Shown here in pieces: positions 26,617 through 34,898 of a DNA stretch of 64,000 nucleotides (the first letter of the stretch is position 1; every line of letters begins with the position of its first letter). Origin of the DNA: an uncultured Flavobacteriales bacterium (GTDB lineage: Bacteria > Bacteroidota > Bacteroidia > Flavobacteriales_D > Crocinitomicaceae); NCBI GenBank assembly GCA_903823565.1, contig CAIJTF010000070.1, forward strand, positions 1-64,000, written 5' to 3'. A model generated the notes under the pieces. The model did no database searches. It saw only the letters and a list, made by a program, of their open reading frames with translations, and was not told the DNA's origin. Made by a program: the position numbers and the translations under genes.

Positions 26617-29390
26617 ATTCAGTTAAAAACGTGCTCCTTTTCGCCATGATATTGGGATATAATGCATGCTTTGGCCAAGGAAAAATCATTGACCATCATG
26701 CCTATTATCATTGGAATCGAATCGATAAGGTAAAACTTTCTAGTCAAGGAACCTGGCTTACCTTTGAAGTCCTCCCGCTTCAAGGCGATGGCTACCTGCA
26801 TTGGCATAATACGGTAACTAGCCATCAAGACTCTATGTACTGTGCTAAGGACCTTCAAATGACAGAATCCGGATCCTTAATGGCTTGGCGCCGAACAGCG
26901 GGCTTTGATACCTTACGGTCCTGCGAATTAAATAAAGTAGATAAAAAGAAATGGCCAAAAGATACCATGGTCGTTTATAATTCGATCAAGGATACACTAC
27001 GTAAAGAAGCTCAGGTTAAACGATTTCAAGTGGCTGAATCAGCCGATTATTTTGCGTATTTAAAAGAACAAAACGATAAAACTCAATCCTCAACGGTAAA
27101 ATCCCCAAAGAAATGTTGGTTTAAAAAGAAAGATAAACCTATCGAGCCAGTCACGGAAATCAAATCAGACGGGACCACCTTGGTTTTGGAAAACAGGGAT
27201 AATTCCTTATTTCGAGTGAATAATACAACTGATTTCTTGTTGTCAAAACAAGGGAACTTGGCCTACGTTACCCAAGAAAAGGGAAAACGAGACACCTCAA
27301 CGCTTTGGGTTATCACACCGGAAGCACTCTTACCCATCAAGGTTGGTAATAAGCACTTCAGCATTAAAAACCTTCAATGGAATAAAGAGGGTACGTACCT
27401 TTCATTTCTCTATTCTTCGGACACCAATAAAGTGAAACAATTTGAATTGGGCGTTTACGCTTTACTCAACGATTCGTTAATAGTCTTCGGCGATTCAGCC
27501 ACCACAAAAACCTTTGGGTTTAAAGGAATCAATGATAAGGTACCGCCTACATTTTTTGATTATTTACCGTATGTGAAATTTACCTTGAGCGACCGAGTTG
27601 TTTTTCAGAAAGACACCTTGTTGGAATCAGAAAAGGTTCGCTTGGACCTATGGTCACCGAGCGATTTGAAGCTACAGCCCCAGCAATTGCTTGAAATAAA
27701 GGAAGGCGATAAATCGGGCGAAATTATGGCTTTGGATCTGCGCGATTATACCCTTAAAACGTGGTGCCCGGATTCCTTAAGAGGTGTTTTCAACGTTCAT
27801 CGACAGAGTAATTTCACCTTGGTATTCGATGATCGACCTTACGCCATTCAAGCCCAGTGGAAAACCCCAAGCTTAGGCGATGTGTATCGTTTGGATTTCA
27901 GAACGGGTGAACGATTGTTGCTTAAAAAAGCACTGGCGTATGATGGACATTTGTCCAACGATGGGCATTCTTTTACGTATTTTGATTCTCAAAGGAAAAA
28001 CCATTATCTCGTTGCCATTAACCAAGGAATGAACGAATATTGTATGAGCTGTTCAGTGAAAGAACTGTTGGAAGAAGACCTCAATGGTCAACCCATGGAT
28101 CCAGGTCCCGCAGCAACCTATGGGTTCAATGCGAATGGTGACGCCTATTACTATGCTTCGCAAGATAATATCTATGAGTTTGATCTACGCACGAAAAAGA
28201 ATCGTTGTTTAACCTTCGACGATACTAAAACTACAGATTGGGAATGGATTAAATGGAATTCAGACTCAATCAATGTAGCATGGAATAGTGGTTATTTTCA
28301 AGCGAGGAATCGCACCACAAAAAAAGTATCTATTTGGACGGCAACGCCTTCATTTTTACTTCAAATGGTGGATCGGGGAGATTTCAAAGTATTGTCTTTT
28401 ACTAAAGCAAAAGATACATCCGTATATGTGCTTCGTCGCATGCGGGTGGATCAGTTTCCTGATGTTGAAGTTGGTGGAAATGTAAGCGTATTCAAACGAG
28501 TTTCATGGGCTAATCCACAACAATCAGAGTACCTCTGGCCAACCGCTGAATTAATCCGTTGGAAAAGCTATCAGGGATTTGATTTAGAAGGAATTGTATA
28601 CAAACCGGAGAATTATAACCCGGCGAAAAAATACCCACTCCTGGTATATTACTATGAATTGAACGGAGATAACTTACACAATTACCGAAGCCCAGCACCT
28701 ACCGCTAGCACCATTAATCCAACCGAGTATGCATCCGCAGGGTATTTGGTATTTATCCCAGATATTCGCTACAAACCTGGCTATCCCGCCAAAGGGGCGT
28801 ATGATTGCATTATGAGTGGAACCGACTATATGCTTAAAAATTATTCAATCGATTCTACCCGCATGGGCTTGCAAGGTCAAAGCTGGGGAGGATACCAAAC
28901 CGCTCAACTCATTACCATGACCAACCGATATAGGGCTGCCATGGCTGGAGCTCCGGTAAGCAATATGTTCTCCGCTTACGGTGGTATTCGTTGGGGTAGT
29001 GGTTTAAACCGTCAGTTTCAATATGAATCTACCCAAAGTAGGATTGGCGCCACCATTTGGGACCGTCCTGACTTGTACCTGGAAAACTCGCCAATTTTTC
29101 ATCTTCCGAAAGTTAATACCCCTTTACTTGTCATGGCGAATGACAGAGATGGGGCGGTTCCATGGTATCAAGGAATTGAATTATATACCGGGCTTCGCAG
29201 GTTGGGAAAACCGTGTTGGATGTTGAATTACAACGACGACGATCACAACTTAACACGCCTTCCTAATAAAATGGATTTAAGCATTAGAATGCGTCAGTTT
29301 TTTGACTATTATCTAAATCAAGGCACCTTACCGGCATGGATGCGCGAAGGCATGGATGCGCGTGAAAAAGGGAAAGTGTTCAAGTATTAA
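26613..29390 (+). CDS. S9 family prolyl oligopeptidase-like peptidase
   Basis: Exported serine peptidase of 925 residues: signal peptide about 1-22 (ending CFGQ), a long beta-propeller region (about 25-650) and a C-terminal alpha/beta-hydrolase domain. The catalytic triad is visible: Ser in GQSWGGY near residue 755, Asp in NDRDGAVP near 843 and His in DDDHNLT near 877. VYKPENYNPAKKYPLLVYYY marks the start of the hydrolase domain. Such enzymes trim short peptides in the periplasm. The ATG at 26613 overlaps the DMT permease stop (ATGA); the open frame further upstream is a shadow of that gene. Confidence 0.93.
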   Translation: MNSVKNVLLFAMILGYNACFGQGKIIDHHAYYHWNRIDKVKLSSQGTWLTFEVLPLQGDGYLHWHNTVTSHQDSMYCAKDLQMTESGSLMAWRRTAGFDTLRSCELNKVDKKKWPKDTMVVYNSIKDTLRKEAQVKRFQVAESADYFAYLKEQNDKTQSSTVKSPKKCWFKKKDKPIEPVTEIKSDGTTLVLENRDNSLFRVNNTTDFLLSKQGNLAYVTQEKGKRDTSTLWVITPEALLPIKVGNKHFSIKNLQWNKEGTYLSFLYSSDTNKVKQFELGVYALLNDSLIVFGDSATTKTFGFKGINDKVPPTFFDYLPYVKFTLSDRVVFQKDTLLESEKVRLDLWSPSDLKLQPQQLLEIKEGDKSGEIMALDLRDYTLKTWCPDSLRGVFNVHRQSNFTLVFDDRPYAIQAQWKTPSLGDVYRLDFRTGERLLLKKALAYDGHLSNDGHSFTYFDSQRKNHYLVAINQGMNEYCMSCSVKELLEEDLNGQPMDPGPAATYGFNANGDAYYYASQDNIYEFDLRTKKNRCLTFDDTKTTDWEWIKWNSDSINVAWNSGYFQARNRTTKKVSIWTATPSFLLQMVDRGDFKVLSFTKAKDTSVYVLRRMRVDQFPDVEVGGNVSVFKRVSWANPQQSEYLWPTAELIRWKSYQGFDLEGIVYKPENYNPAKKYPLLVYYYELNGDNLHNYRSPAPTASTINPTEYASAGYLVFIPDIRYKPGYPAKGAYDCIMSGTDYMLKNYSIDSTRMGLQGQSWGGYQTAQLITMTNRYRAAMAGAPVSNMFSAYGGIRWGSGLNRQFQYESTQSRIGATIWDRPDLYLENSPIFHLPKVNTPLLVMANDRDGAVPWYQGIELYTGLRRLGKPCWMLNYNDDDHNLTRLPNKMDLSIRMRQFFDYYLNQGTLPAWMREGMDAREKGKVFKY

Positions 29391-29415
29391 CCGAAGTTTT
29401 AGTAATTTCAACCGC

Positions 29416-30861
29416 ATGGAATTTATTGAGAATTTTATCGATGGAAAGTACCTGGCGCCAGCTACAGGGCAGTATTTAGATAATGTAAATCCTTCCACAG
29501 GACAAGTTTATGCTAAAATCCCACGCTCGGGAGATCAGGATTTATCGTTAGCGGTAGCGGCTGCGAAACGAGCATTCCCCATTTGGTCTGGAATGTCGGT
29601 GAACGAACGGAGTGCGATTTTACTGCGTTTGGCTGCTGGTATTGAAGCGCGCATGGATGAATTTGTTGTGGCAGAATCGCGGGATAATGGTAAACCTGAA
29701 AAGTTGGCGGCACACGTGGATATTCCTCGGGCAGTGTCGAATTTTCATTTTTTTGCTACCGCAATTGAACATTTTTCCTCTGAATCTCACTACATGGAAG
29801 GGATTGGTATTAATTTCACAACCCGAAAACCCATTGGCATCGTAGGATGCATATCCCCTTGGAATTTACCCTTATATTTATTTTCCTGGAAAATAGCGCC
29901 CGCGCTAGCCGCTGGAAACTGTGTGATCGCCAAACCAAGTGAAATCACCCCATATACGGCATCTTTGTTAGGTCAAATTGCCACTGAGGCTGGTCTGCCT
30001 GCGGGGGTACTTAATGTGTTGCATGGCACCGGTCCAGAAATAGGTAATGCCATAGTTGCGCACCCAAGCATTAAAGCCATTTCCTTTACCGGAGGAACGG
30101 CTACAGGAGAACAAATCGCTCGGATAGCAGCCCCAATGTTTAAAAAATTGAGTTTGGAACTCGGTGGAAAGAACCCGACGCTCATATTTCCAGACGTAGA
30201 CATTGAACAAACAGTGAAAGAGGTTTTTAGATCCTCCTTCTCCAATCAAGGTCAAATTTGCCTATGTGGTTCTCGAATTTTGGTTCATGAAAAAATCTAT
30301 GATGCCTTTAAGACTGCTTTTGTCCGTTGGGTGGAATCCGCCATTGTTAGTTATCCTTCCGATCCAAAGGCCCAAATAGGTGCCGTAGTATCAAAGGGGC
30401 ATATGGATAAAATACTGGGGTATATTGAATTAGCGAAGGAAGAAGGTGGGCGAATTTTAACGGGGGGTGTCCGCGTTCATTTGGAAGCACCTTATCAGGA
30501 TGGATACTACCTTGCACCTACTGTGATTGAAGGACTTCCTAATACTTGCCGTACGAACCAAGAGGAAATTTTTGGACCCGTAGTTAGCCTAATGGCTTTT
30601 TCTTCAGAAGAACAAGCTCTGGATTGGGCCAACGATACGAAATACGGGCTAGCTGCTTCGGTATGGACGAAGGATTTAAACGTTGCACATCGCATGGCTG
30701 ATCGCTTAGAAATGGGTATTGTTTGGGTTAATTCATGGTTGGTTAGAGATCTTAGAACCCCGTTTGGAGGAATGAAAGATTCCGGTGTAGGACGCGAAGG
30801 AGGTTGGGAGGCGTTGCGCTTTTTTACAGAACCTAAAAACATTTTTATTAAGCATGAATAA
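29416..30861 (+). CDS. aldehyde dehydrogenase, ALDH8A1 / 2-aminomuconate semialdehyde dehydrogenase-like
   Basis: NAD(P)-dependent aldehyde dehydrogenase of 481 residues with LELGGKNP (catalytic Glu near 247), NQGQICLCGSR (catalytic Cys near 280), EEIFGPVV near 380 and PFGGMKDSGVGREGG near 450. Its features, such as FIDGKYL, DIPRAVSNFHFFATAIEHF and CLCGSR, are those of ALDH8A1 and bacterial 2-aminomuconic semialdehyde dehydrogenase, which act in tryptophan breakdown by the kynurenine route. No other kynurenine-pathway gene is nearby, so the substrate is an inference. The start at 29416 gives the usual MEFIENFIDGKY N-terminus. It overlaps the following subtilase gene by eight bases. Confidence 0.88.
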   Translation: MEFIENFIDGKYLAPATGQYLDNVNPSTGQVYAKIPRSGDQDLSLAVAAAKRAFPIWSGMSVNERSAILLRLAAGIEARMDEFVVAESRDNGKPEKLAAHVDIPRAVSNFHFFATAIEHFSSESHYMEGIGINFTTRKPIGIVGCISPWNLPLYLFSWKIAPALAAGNCVIAKPSEITPYTASLLGQIATEAGLPAGVLNVLHGTGPEIGNAIVAHPSIKAISFTGGTATGEQIARIAAPMFKKLSLELGGKNPTLIFPDVDIEQTVKEVFRSSFSNQGQICLCGSRILVHEKIYDAFKTAFVRWVESAIVSYPSDPKAQIGAVVSKGHMDKILGYIELAKEEGGRILTGGVRVHLEAPYQDGYYLAPTVIEGLPNTCRTNQEEIFGPVVSLMAFSSEEQALDWANDTKYGLAASVWTKDLNVAHRMADRLEMGIVWVNSWLVRDLRTPFGGMKDSGVGREGGWEALRFFTEPKNIFIKHE

Positions 30862-32518
30862 ATTTTGTTTCGTCTTATTTTGCGCGTTATCGTTTGAGCT
30901 TACGGCCCAATTACCCCATGGTTTTTCCCTACGAGAGAATAAAGACCGGGCTTTCCAAGGGACCTATGAAACCGAAGTAAGAAAATTAGGGAAACACCTA
31001 TGCTTTGAAACCAACATCTTGTTAATAAAAGACGAAAAGGGGGTATTTAGAAAAGAAACACCTTTGCCCGAAGGCTTGCTTTCGCATCCCATCGTTCCCA
31101 ACCTTTATATCTACGCTTCTAAATCCTCCACTTTTGACGACCTAAAAAAAGAAAAAGAAGCATTCGAAAGTAGCTTGGGTGTAGCGGTTTTCTACAACCA
31201 AGTTTTTACCCTAGAGACAAATACAAATGATCCAAATTATAACCGTCAATGGGCCATTGAAAACCTAGGAGGACCGCTCCATCATAACGGTACTGTTGGG
31301 GCCGACATGCAGGTTTCACCTACTTGGAATCTGGCCAAAGGCCAAGGCGTAAAAGTTGCCATCCTAGACTCCGGGGTTGATACCTTGCACCCTGATTTAT
31401 TACCGAACCTTCTTCCTGGGTTTGATGCTTACGCGGATAGTTTGAGCAATACCCATGGTTATCCCACCCCTAATTTTAGTTCCGATGGACACGGAACCGC
31501 TTGTGCTGGAATTGTTTCTGCTGCGCAAGATAATTCCATTGGCACTTCGGGCATAGCGCCTGAGGCACGGGTAATACCCATTAGAATCTTTTATTACCTG
31601 CAGTATGCAGGGAATATCGGAGTGCAGCCTTTTACCAGTACTTTGGGGTTATTAAATGGAGCAGCCTATGCGTGGAGGATTGCTAACTGCGATTTGATGA
31701 GTACCTCCGCCGGATTAAGCGATGTATTCATTCAGGCACTGCAAATAAATACTCAACTCATCAACGAAGAAATAGATAGCGCCTATTTGCAGGGCAGGAA
31801 TGGGTTAGGTGTTGCCATGTTCTTTTCTGCAGGAAACGACGATGTAAATGATGTGCTTTGGCCAGCCAATCTACCGACCACCATTGCTGTTGGGGCTAGT
31901 GACATGTGTGATCAGCGTAAAAACCCAAACGATTGTTCCGGAGAAAATTGGGGAAGCACCTACGGTGACCATTTGGATTTTCTAGCTCCAGGGGTTAAAA
32001 TTGCCACAACGGATATGTTGGGTAGTTACGGGTATTCTACTAATGCACTTACCTTATCCTTTAACGGAACAAGTGCCGCCTGTCCAAATGCCGCTGGGGT
32101 TGCAGCTCTTCTTTTGGAGGCAAACCCGAATTTGACCAAAGAACAAATTAGACAAATATTAAGTTGGACCGCTGAAAAAGTCACCTATTCCTACGATAGT
32201 TTGGCCCCGCTAGGCACATGGGACTTTGAAGCGGGCTATGGGCGAATAAATGCGTATGCTGCCGTTCAATGGGCCTTAAACACCCTTCAATCAACGCTAA
32301 TCGAAAAAGTGCAGTACCTTTCGTTTGGCGCAAACCCTAACCATAGCATTTCCTTCAAAAACATCAGCAATACCACGCTTACCGCAGAGATTGTTGATCT
32401 TTCTGGTAGAGGAACCTGCATTATACTTGCACCAAACCAGGAATACCAAGGTGATTTTGCTTCCGGCATTTATTGGGTTAGTTGTAAGGACCAAAGGGTC
32501 AAGTGTATGGTGAATTAG
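30854..32518 (+). CDS. secreted S8 family serine peptidase (subtilase)
   Basis: Subtilisin-like peptidase of 554 residues. Signal peptide about 1-18 (ending LTAQ), prodomain to about 150, catalytic domain with Asp in ILDSGVD near residue 172, His in DGHGTACAG near 213, SAGNDD with the oxyanion Asn near 325 and Ser in FNGTSAACPNAAG near 405. The final 75 residues (IEKVQYLSFGANPNHSISFKN..., GIYWVSCKDQ) look like a short type A T9SS sorting domain. It probably degrades proteins outside the cell or at its surface. The stop overlaps the convergent nifU-like gene by four bases. Confidence 0.92.
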   Translation: MNKFCFVLFCALSFELTAQLPHGFSLRENKDRAFQGTYETEVRKLGKHLCFETNILLIKDEKGVFRKETPLPEGLLSHPIVPNLYIYASKSSTFDDLKKEKEAFESSLGVAVFYNQVFTLETNTNDPNYNRQWAIENLGGPLHHNGTVGADMQVSPTWNLAKGQGVKVAILDSGVDTLHPDLLPNLLPGFDAYADSLSNTHGYPTPNFSSDGHGTACAGIVSAAQDNSIGTSGIAPEARVIPIRIFYYLQYAGNIGVQPFTSTLGLLNGAAYAWRIANCDLMSTSAGLSDVFIQALQINTQLINEEIDSAYLQGRNGLGVAMFFSAGNDDVNDVLWPANLPTTIAVGASDMCDQRKNPNDCSGENWGSTYGDHLDFLAPGVKIATTDMLGSYGYSTNALTLSFNGTSAACPNAAGVAALLLEANPNLTKEQIRQILSWTAEKVTYSYDSLAPLGTWDFEAGYGRINAYAAVQWALNTLQSTLIEKVQYLSFGANPNHSISFKNISNTTLTAEIVDLSGRGTCIILAPNQEYQGDFASGIYWVSCKDQRVKCMVN

Positions 32519-32751
32519 TCTTCAATGGCGACTACTGCCGTGATGGATGGGACCGCCTTTTTAATGGTTTCTTCAATGCCTCCTTTTAACGTCGACTGTT
32601 TCATTGCACAATCTTTGCAAGATCCAATGAGACGGACTTTGGCAATGCAGTCTTCGGTAATCTCTACGAGTTCAACATCACCGCCGTCATCGTGCAAGAA
32701 TGGTCGGATTATATCAATGGCTAAATTCACTTGAAGCATTAGATTTTCCAT
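32515..32751 (-). CDS. NifU-like iron-sulfur scaffold protein
   Basis: Stand-alone NifU C-terminal domain of 78 residues, with HDDGGDVELVEI near residue 20 and the CxxC of GSCKDCAMKQST at Cys45 and Cys48. Such proteins (NfuA-type core) hold an iron-sulfur cluster and pass it to apoproteins. It lies four bases downstream of the Mrp ATPase gene, another iron-sulfur carrier, which supports a shared role in cluster delivery. Confidence 0.93.
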   Translation of the reverse strand: MENLMLQVNLAIDIIRPFLHDDGGDVELVEITEDCIAKVRLIGSCKDCAMKQSTLKGGIEETIKKAVPSITAVVAIED

Positions 32752-32755
32752 GCGG

Positions 32756-33823
32756 TTACTTCTTGTTTTTTATAGAGGCAAGTTCCTTTACAAAGGTACG
32801 AACTAAATCAGTGAAAGCTATCCCGATCGGGGACGCTTTTTGAAGAACTGCGGGCCTACCAACATCTCCAGCCTCTCGGATGCTCTGAACCAAGGGTATG
32901 GCCCCGAGAAAGGGAATATTTAGCCCATGCGCTAGGTTTTTTGCTCCATCCCTTCCGAAGAGGTAGTAGCGGTTTTCGGGAAGTTCGGCCGGAGTAAACC
33001 AAGCCATGTTTTCAACAATTCCAACAATTGGGACATTTAACCCTTCAATACTGAACATATTAATTCCTCTTCTTGCATCTGCAAGGGCTACCTCTTGCGG
33101 GGTTGAAACGATAACAACCCCATCCAACGGTAAGGTTTGTGCAAGGGATAAATGGATGTCCCCAGTACCGGGAGGTAAGTCTATTAATAAAAAATCGAGC
33201 ACGCCCCAATTTCCTTCCGTAATCATTTGCGTTAGGGCTTTGGAAGCCATGGGGCCACGCCAAACGACCGCGTTATCTTGGTCTGTGAAAAAACCGATGG
33301 ACAGCAGTTTTACTCCATGGTTCGAGATGGGCTCAATTAGCGACTTCTCACCAACGGAAGTGAGGTGAGGACGTTGGCCTTGAACATCAAACATGGTAGG
33401 CATTGAAGGTCCATAAATATCGGCATCAATCAACCCCACCGTATACCCTTCTGCGGCGAGCCCCACCGCTAAATTAGCCGTTAAGGTAGATTTTCCAACG
33501 CCTCCTTTCCCTGAAGCAATAGCGATGATGTGTTTTACATCGGGTAAGACAGACCGTCTTGCGTTCCGTTCTTCTCCTTTCATTGCCCGTACAATGCAAT
33601 GAACTTCTGTTTTCAGCCGCAATTCACTTTGGAGCCTAAACACGACCGCTTCCTCCATTCTTTTTCGCGCATGTAGTGCTGGATTCGTACTCGAAATCTC
33701 AACAGTAATAAGGTCTTTTTCGATGGTCAGTGAAGAAACTAAATTGGCACTAACAATATCCGTCTTAGCCTCTGGATCTGGAATTTTTGATAAAATTTCT
33801 AAAACTTCTTCCCGTGTGTTCAT
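32756..33823 (-). CDS. mrp: Mrp/NBP35 family iron-sulfur carrier ATPase
   Basis: P-loop ATPase of 355 residues: MIP18/DUF59-like N-terminal domain (about 1-85), then the deviant Walker A SGKGGVGKST at about 104-113, DADIYGPSMPTMF near 140, DLPPGTGD near 215 and VENMAWFTPAELPE near 270. It likely loads iron-sulfur clusters onto target proteins. The usual C-terminal CxxC after VENM is absent; FTPAELPENRYYLFG stands in its place, as in many Bacteroidota members. It is in an operon between the lipoprotein gene (gap four bases) and the NifU-like gene (gap four bases). Confidence 0.93.
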   Translation of the reverse strand: MNTREEVLEILSKIPDPEAKTDIVSANLVSSLTIEKDLITVEISSTNPALHARKRMEEAVVFRLQSELRLKTEVHCIVRAMKGEERNARRSVLPDVKHIIAIASGKGGVGKSTLTANLAVGLAAEGYTVGLIDADIYGPSMPTMFDVQGQRPHLTSVGEKSLIEPISNHGVKLLSIGFFTDQDNAVVWRGPMASKALTQMITEGNWGVLDFLLIDLPPGTGDIHLSLAQTLPLDGVVIVSTPQEVALADARRGINMFSIEGLNVPIVGIVENMAWFTPAELPENRYYLFGRDGAKNLAHGLNIPFLGAIPLVQSIREAGDVGRPAVLQKASPIGIAFTDLVRTFVKELASIKNKK

Positions 33824-33827
33824 CCGC

Positions 33828-34403
33828 CTATTTTTGCTTAAAAGAATGTATTGATTTCATCATAAGTTGGGCTGTTTTTTGAGAATCACCCTCCGTTTTA
33901 TTCCGAATCTCGTAATGTATATTGCCTATCTTAATAAAACCAAAGACATGAAACGATTCATGTTTTTGTGTTTCGTTTTGAACGTTCTTCTTGAGTTCTT
34001 GTTTGTAGAGCACACAGTTCTTTTCATCCGTGAGAATGGTTCTTGTGAAAATTTCATCTTCCTTTAGACTTTCTCGGAACCGCTCCAATTTTTCCTGATT
34101 CTCTCCCCAATCTTCGAGGTATAACTCGAAATGTGGTCCAGCGGAAACACGCCATTTGAAATCATCGATATTATCAACATTTACCTGATAAGCAGCCCCG
34201 ATTTTTGCCGTTTCATCGGGAATCATGATCGTGGCTGAGAGCCCAAAAGGAGAAAGGTCTACGCGCTTGAATTGAAAATAAGCGTCCCCTTCTTGCGGTT
34301 TCCCATTATTTCCACGGTCACCTTTGCTTGAGCAAGCAGATGCAATGAAAACCCCCACCGTCAAGAAAACAAAGACCCAACTTTTAATGGTTATATTTTT
34401 CAT
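33828..34403 (-). CDS. uncharacterised lipoprotein
   Basis: Predicted lipoprotein of 191 residues. Signal peptide with the lipobox ASAC (Cys near residue 24), followed by a mixed alpha/beta domain with charged helices (ENQEKLERFRESLKEDEIFTR) and two later Cys-free strands. I do not recognise the family. It is the first gene of the operon lipoprotein-mrp-nifU, transcribed from the shared promoter region at 34404-34428. A link to iron-sulfur cluster handling would rest on that position only. Confidence 0.75.
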   Translation of the reverse strand: MKNITIKSWVFVFLTVGVFIASACSSKGDRGNNGKPQEGDAYFQFKRVDLSPFGLSATIMIPDETAKIGAAYQVNVDNIDDFKWRVSAGPHFELYLEDWGENQEKLERFRESLKEDEIFTRTILTDEKNCVLYKQELKKNVQNETQKHESFHVFGFIKIGNIHYEIRNKTEGDSQKTAQLMMKSIHSFKQK

Positions 34404-34407
34404 TTAC

Positions 34408-34429
34408 TACCTTTGAAAAAACAAAGGTA
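34408..34429. promoter_or_regulatory. face-to-face TACCTTTG / CAAAGGTA promoter elements
   Basis: TACCTTTG (34408-34415) on the plus strand and its exact reverse complement CAAAGGTA (34422-34429) both fit the Bacteroidota -7 consensus TAnnTTTG. They are placed for transcription of the DUF423 gene rightward and the lipoprotein-mrp-nifU operon leftward. Together they form an 8-bp inverted repeat with a six-base gap. -33 elements are not obvious. Confidence 0.6.
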
Positions 34430-34818
34430 TGAACAAAAACTGGCTATTTACATCGCTCATCCTTTTCGCGCTTGCAATACTGCTTGGCGCCTTTGGTGCG
34501 CATGGGTTAAAATTATTAGTAAATTCAAGCGATTTAGCCGTTTTTGAGGTGGCCGTACGCTATCAATTCTATGCGGCGTTCTTCTTAATGGGTTATTCCT
34601 GGGTCGAGTCCTCAGAAACCTTAAATAAACCGTTGGTTCCCGCTTTTTTCTTTCTCGGATGGTTCTTGTTTTCCGGGTCACTGTACGGGATCGTGGCATG
34701 TCATGCTCTTGGATTAAATGCGGTGTTTCTTGGACCAATCACCCCATTGGGGGGTGTGTTAATGGTCTTCTCAGTGCTTTGGCTTGTGGTAGTATTGGGT
34801 AAATTGCGCCAAAAATAA
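34429..34818 (+). CDS. DUF423 family inner membrane protein
   Basis: Small membrane protein of 129 residues with four hydrophobic segments and the DUF423 (YgdD) signature: LGAFGAHGLK near residue 20, VRYQFYAAFFLMGYS near 43, FSGSLYGIV near 80 and GPITPLGGVLM near 102. The function of the family is unknown. It is divergent from the lipoprotein operon with only 25 bases between the start codons. It is separated from sucA by an 80-base region containing a promoter. Confidence 0.93.
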   Translation: MNKNWLFTSLILFALAILLGAFGAHGLKLLVNSSDLAVFEVAVRYQFYAAFFLMGYSWVESSETLNKPLVPAFFFLGWFLFSGSLYGIVACHALGLNAVFLGPITPLGGVLMVFSVLWLVVVLGKLRQK

Positions 34819-34840
34819 ACCGAGGAAAATGAGCGGTTTT

Positions 34841-34873
34841 TTGGCATTTTCCCCTTGTATTTTACTATCTTTG
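34841..34873 (+). promoter_or_regulatory. promoter of the sucA transcript
   Basis: TTG (34841-34843, within a T run) and TATCTTTG (34866-34873), spaced by 22 bases, match the Bacteroidota -33/-7 promoter. The sucA ATG lies 25 bases downstream. Confidence 0.7.
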
Positions 34874-34898
34874 TGGATTGTTAAAATCCAGAATATAG

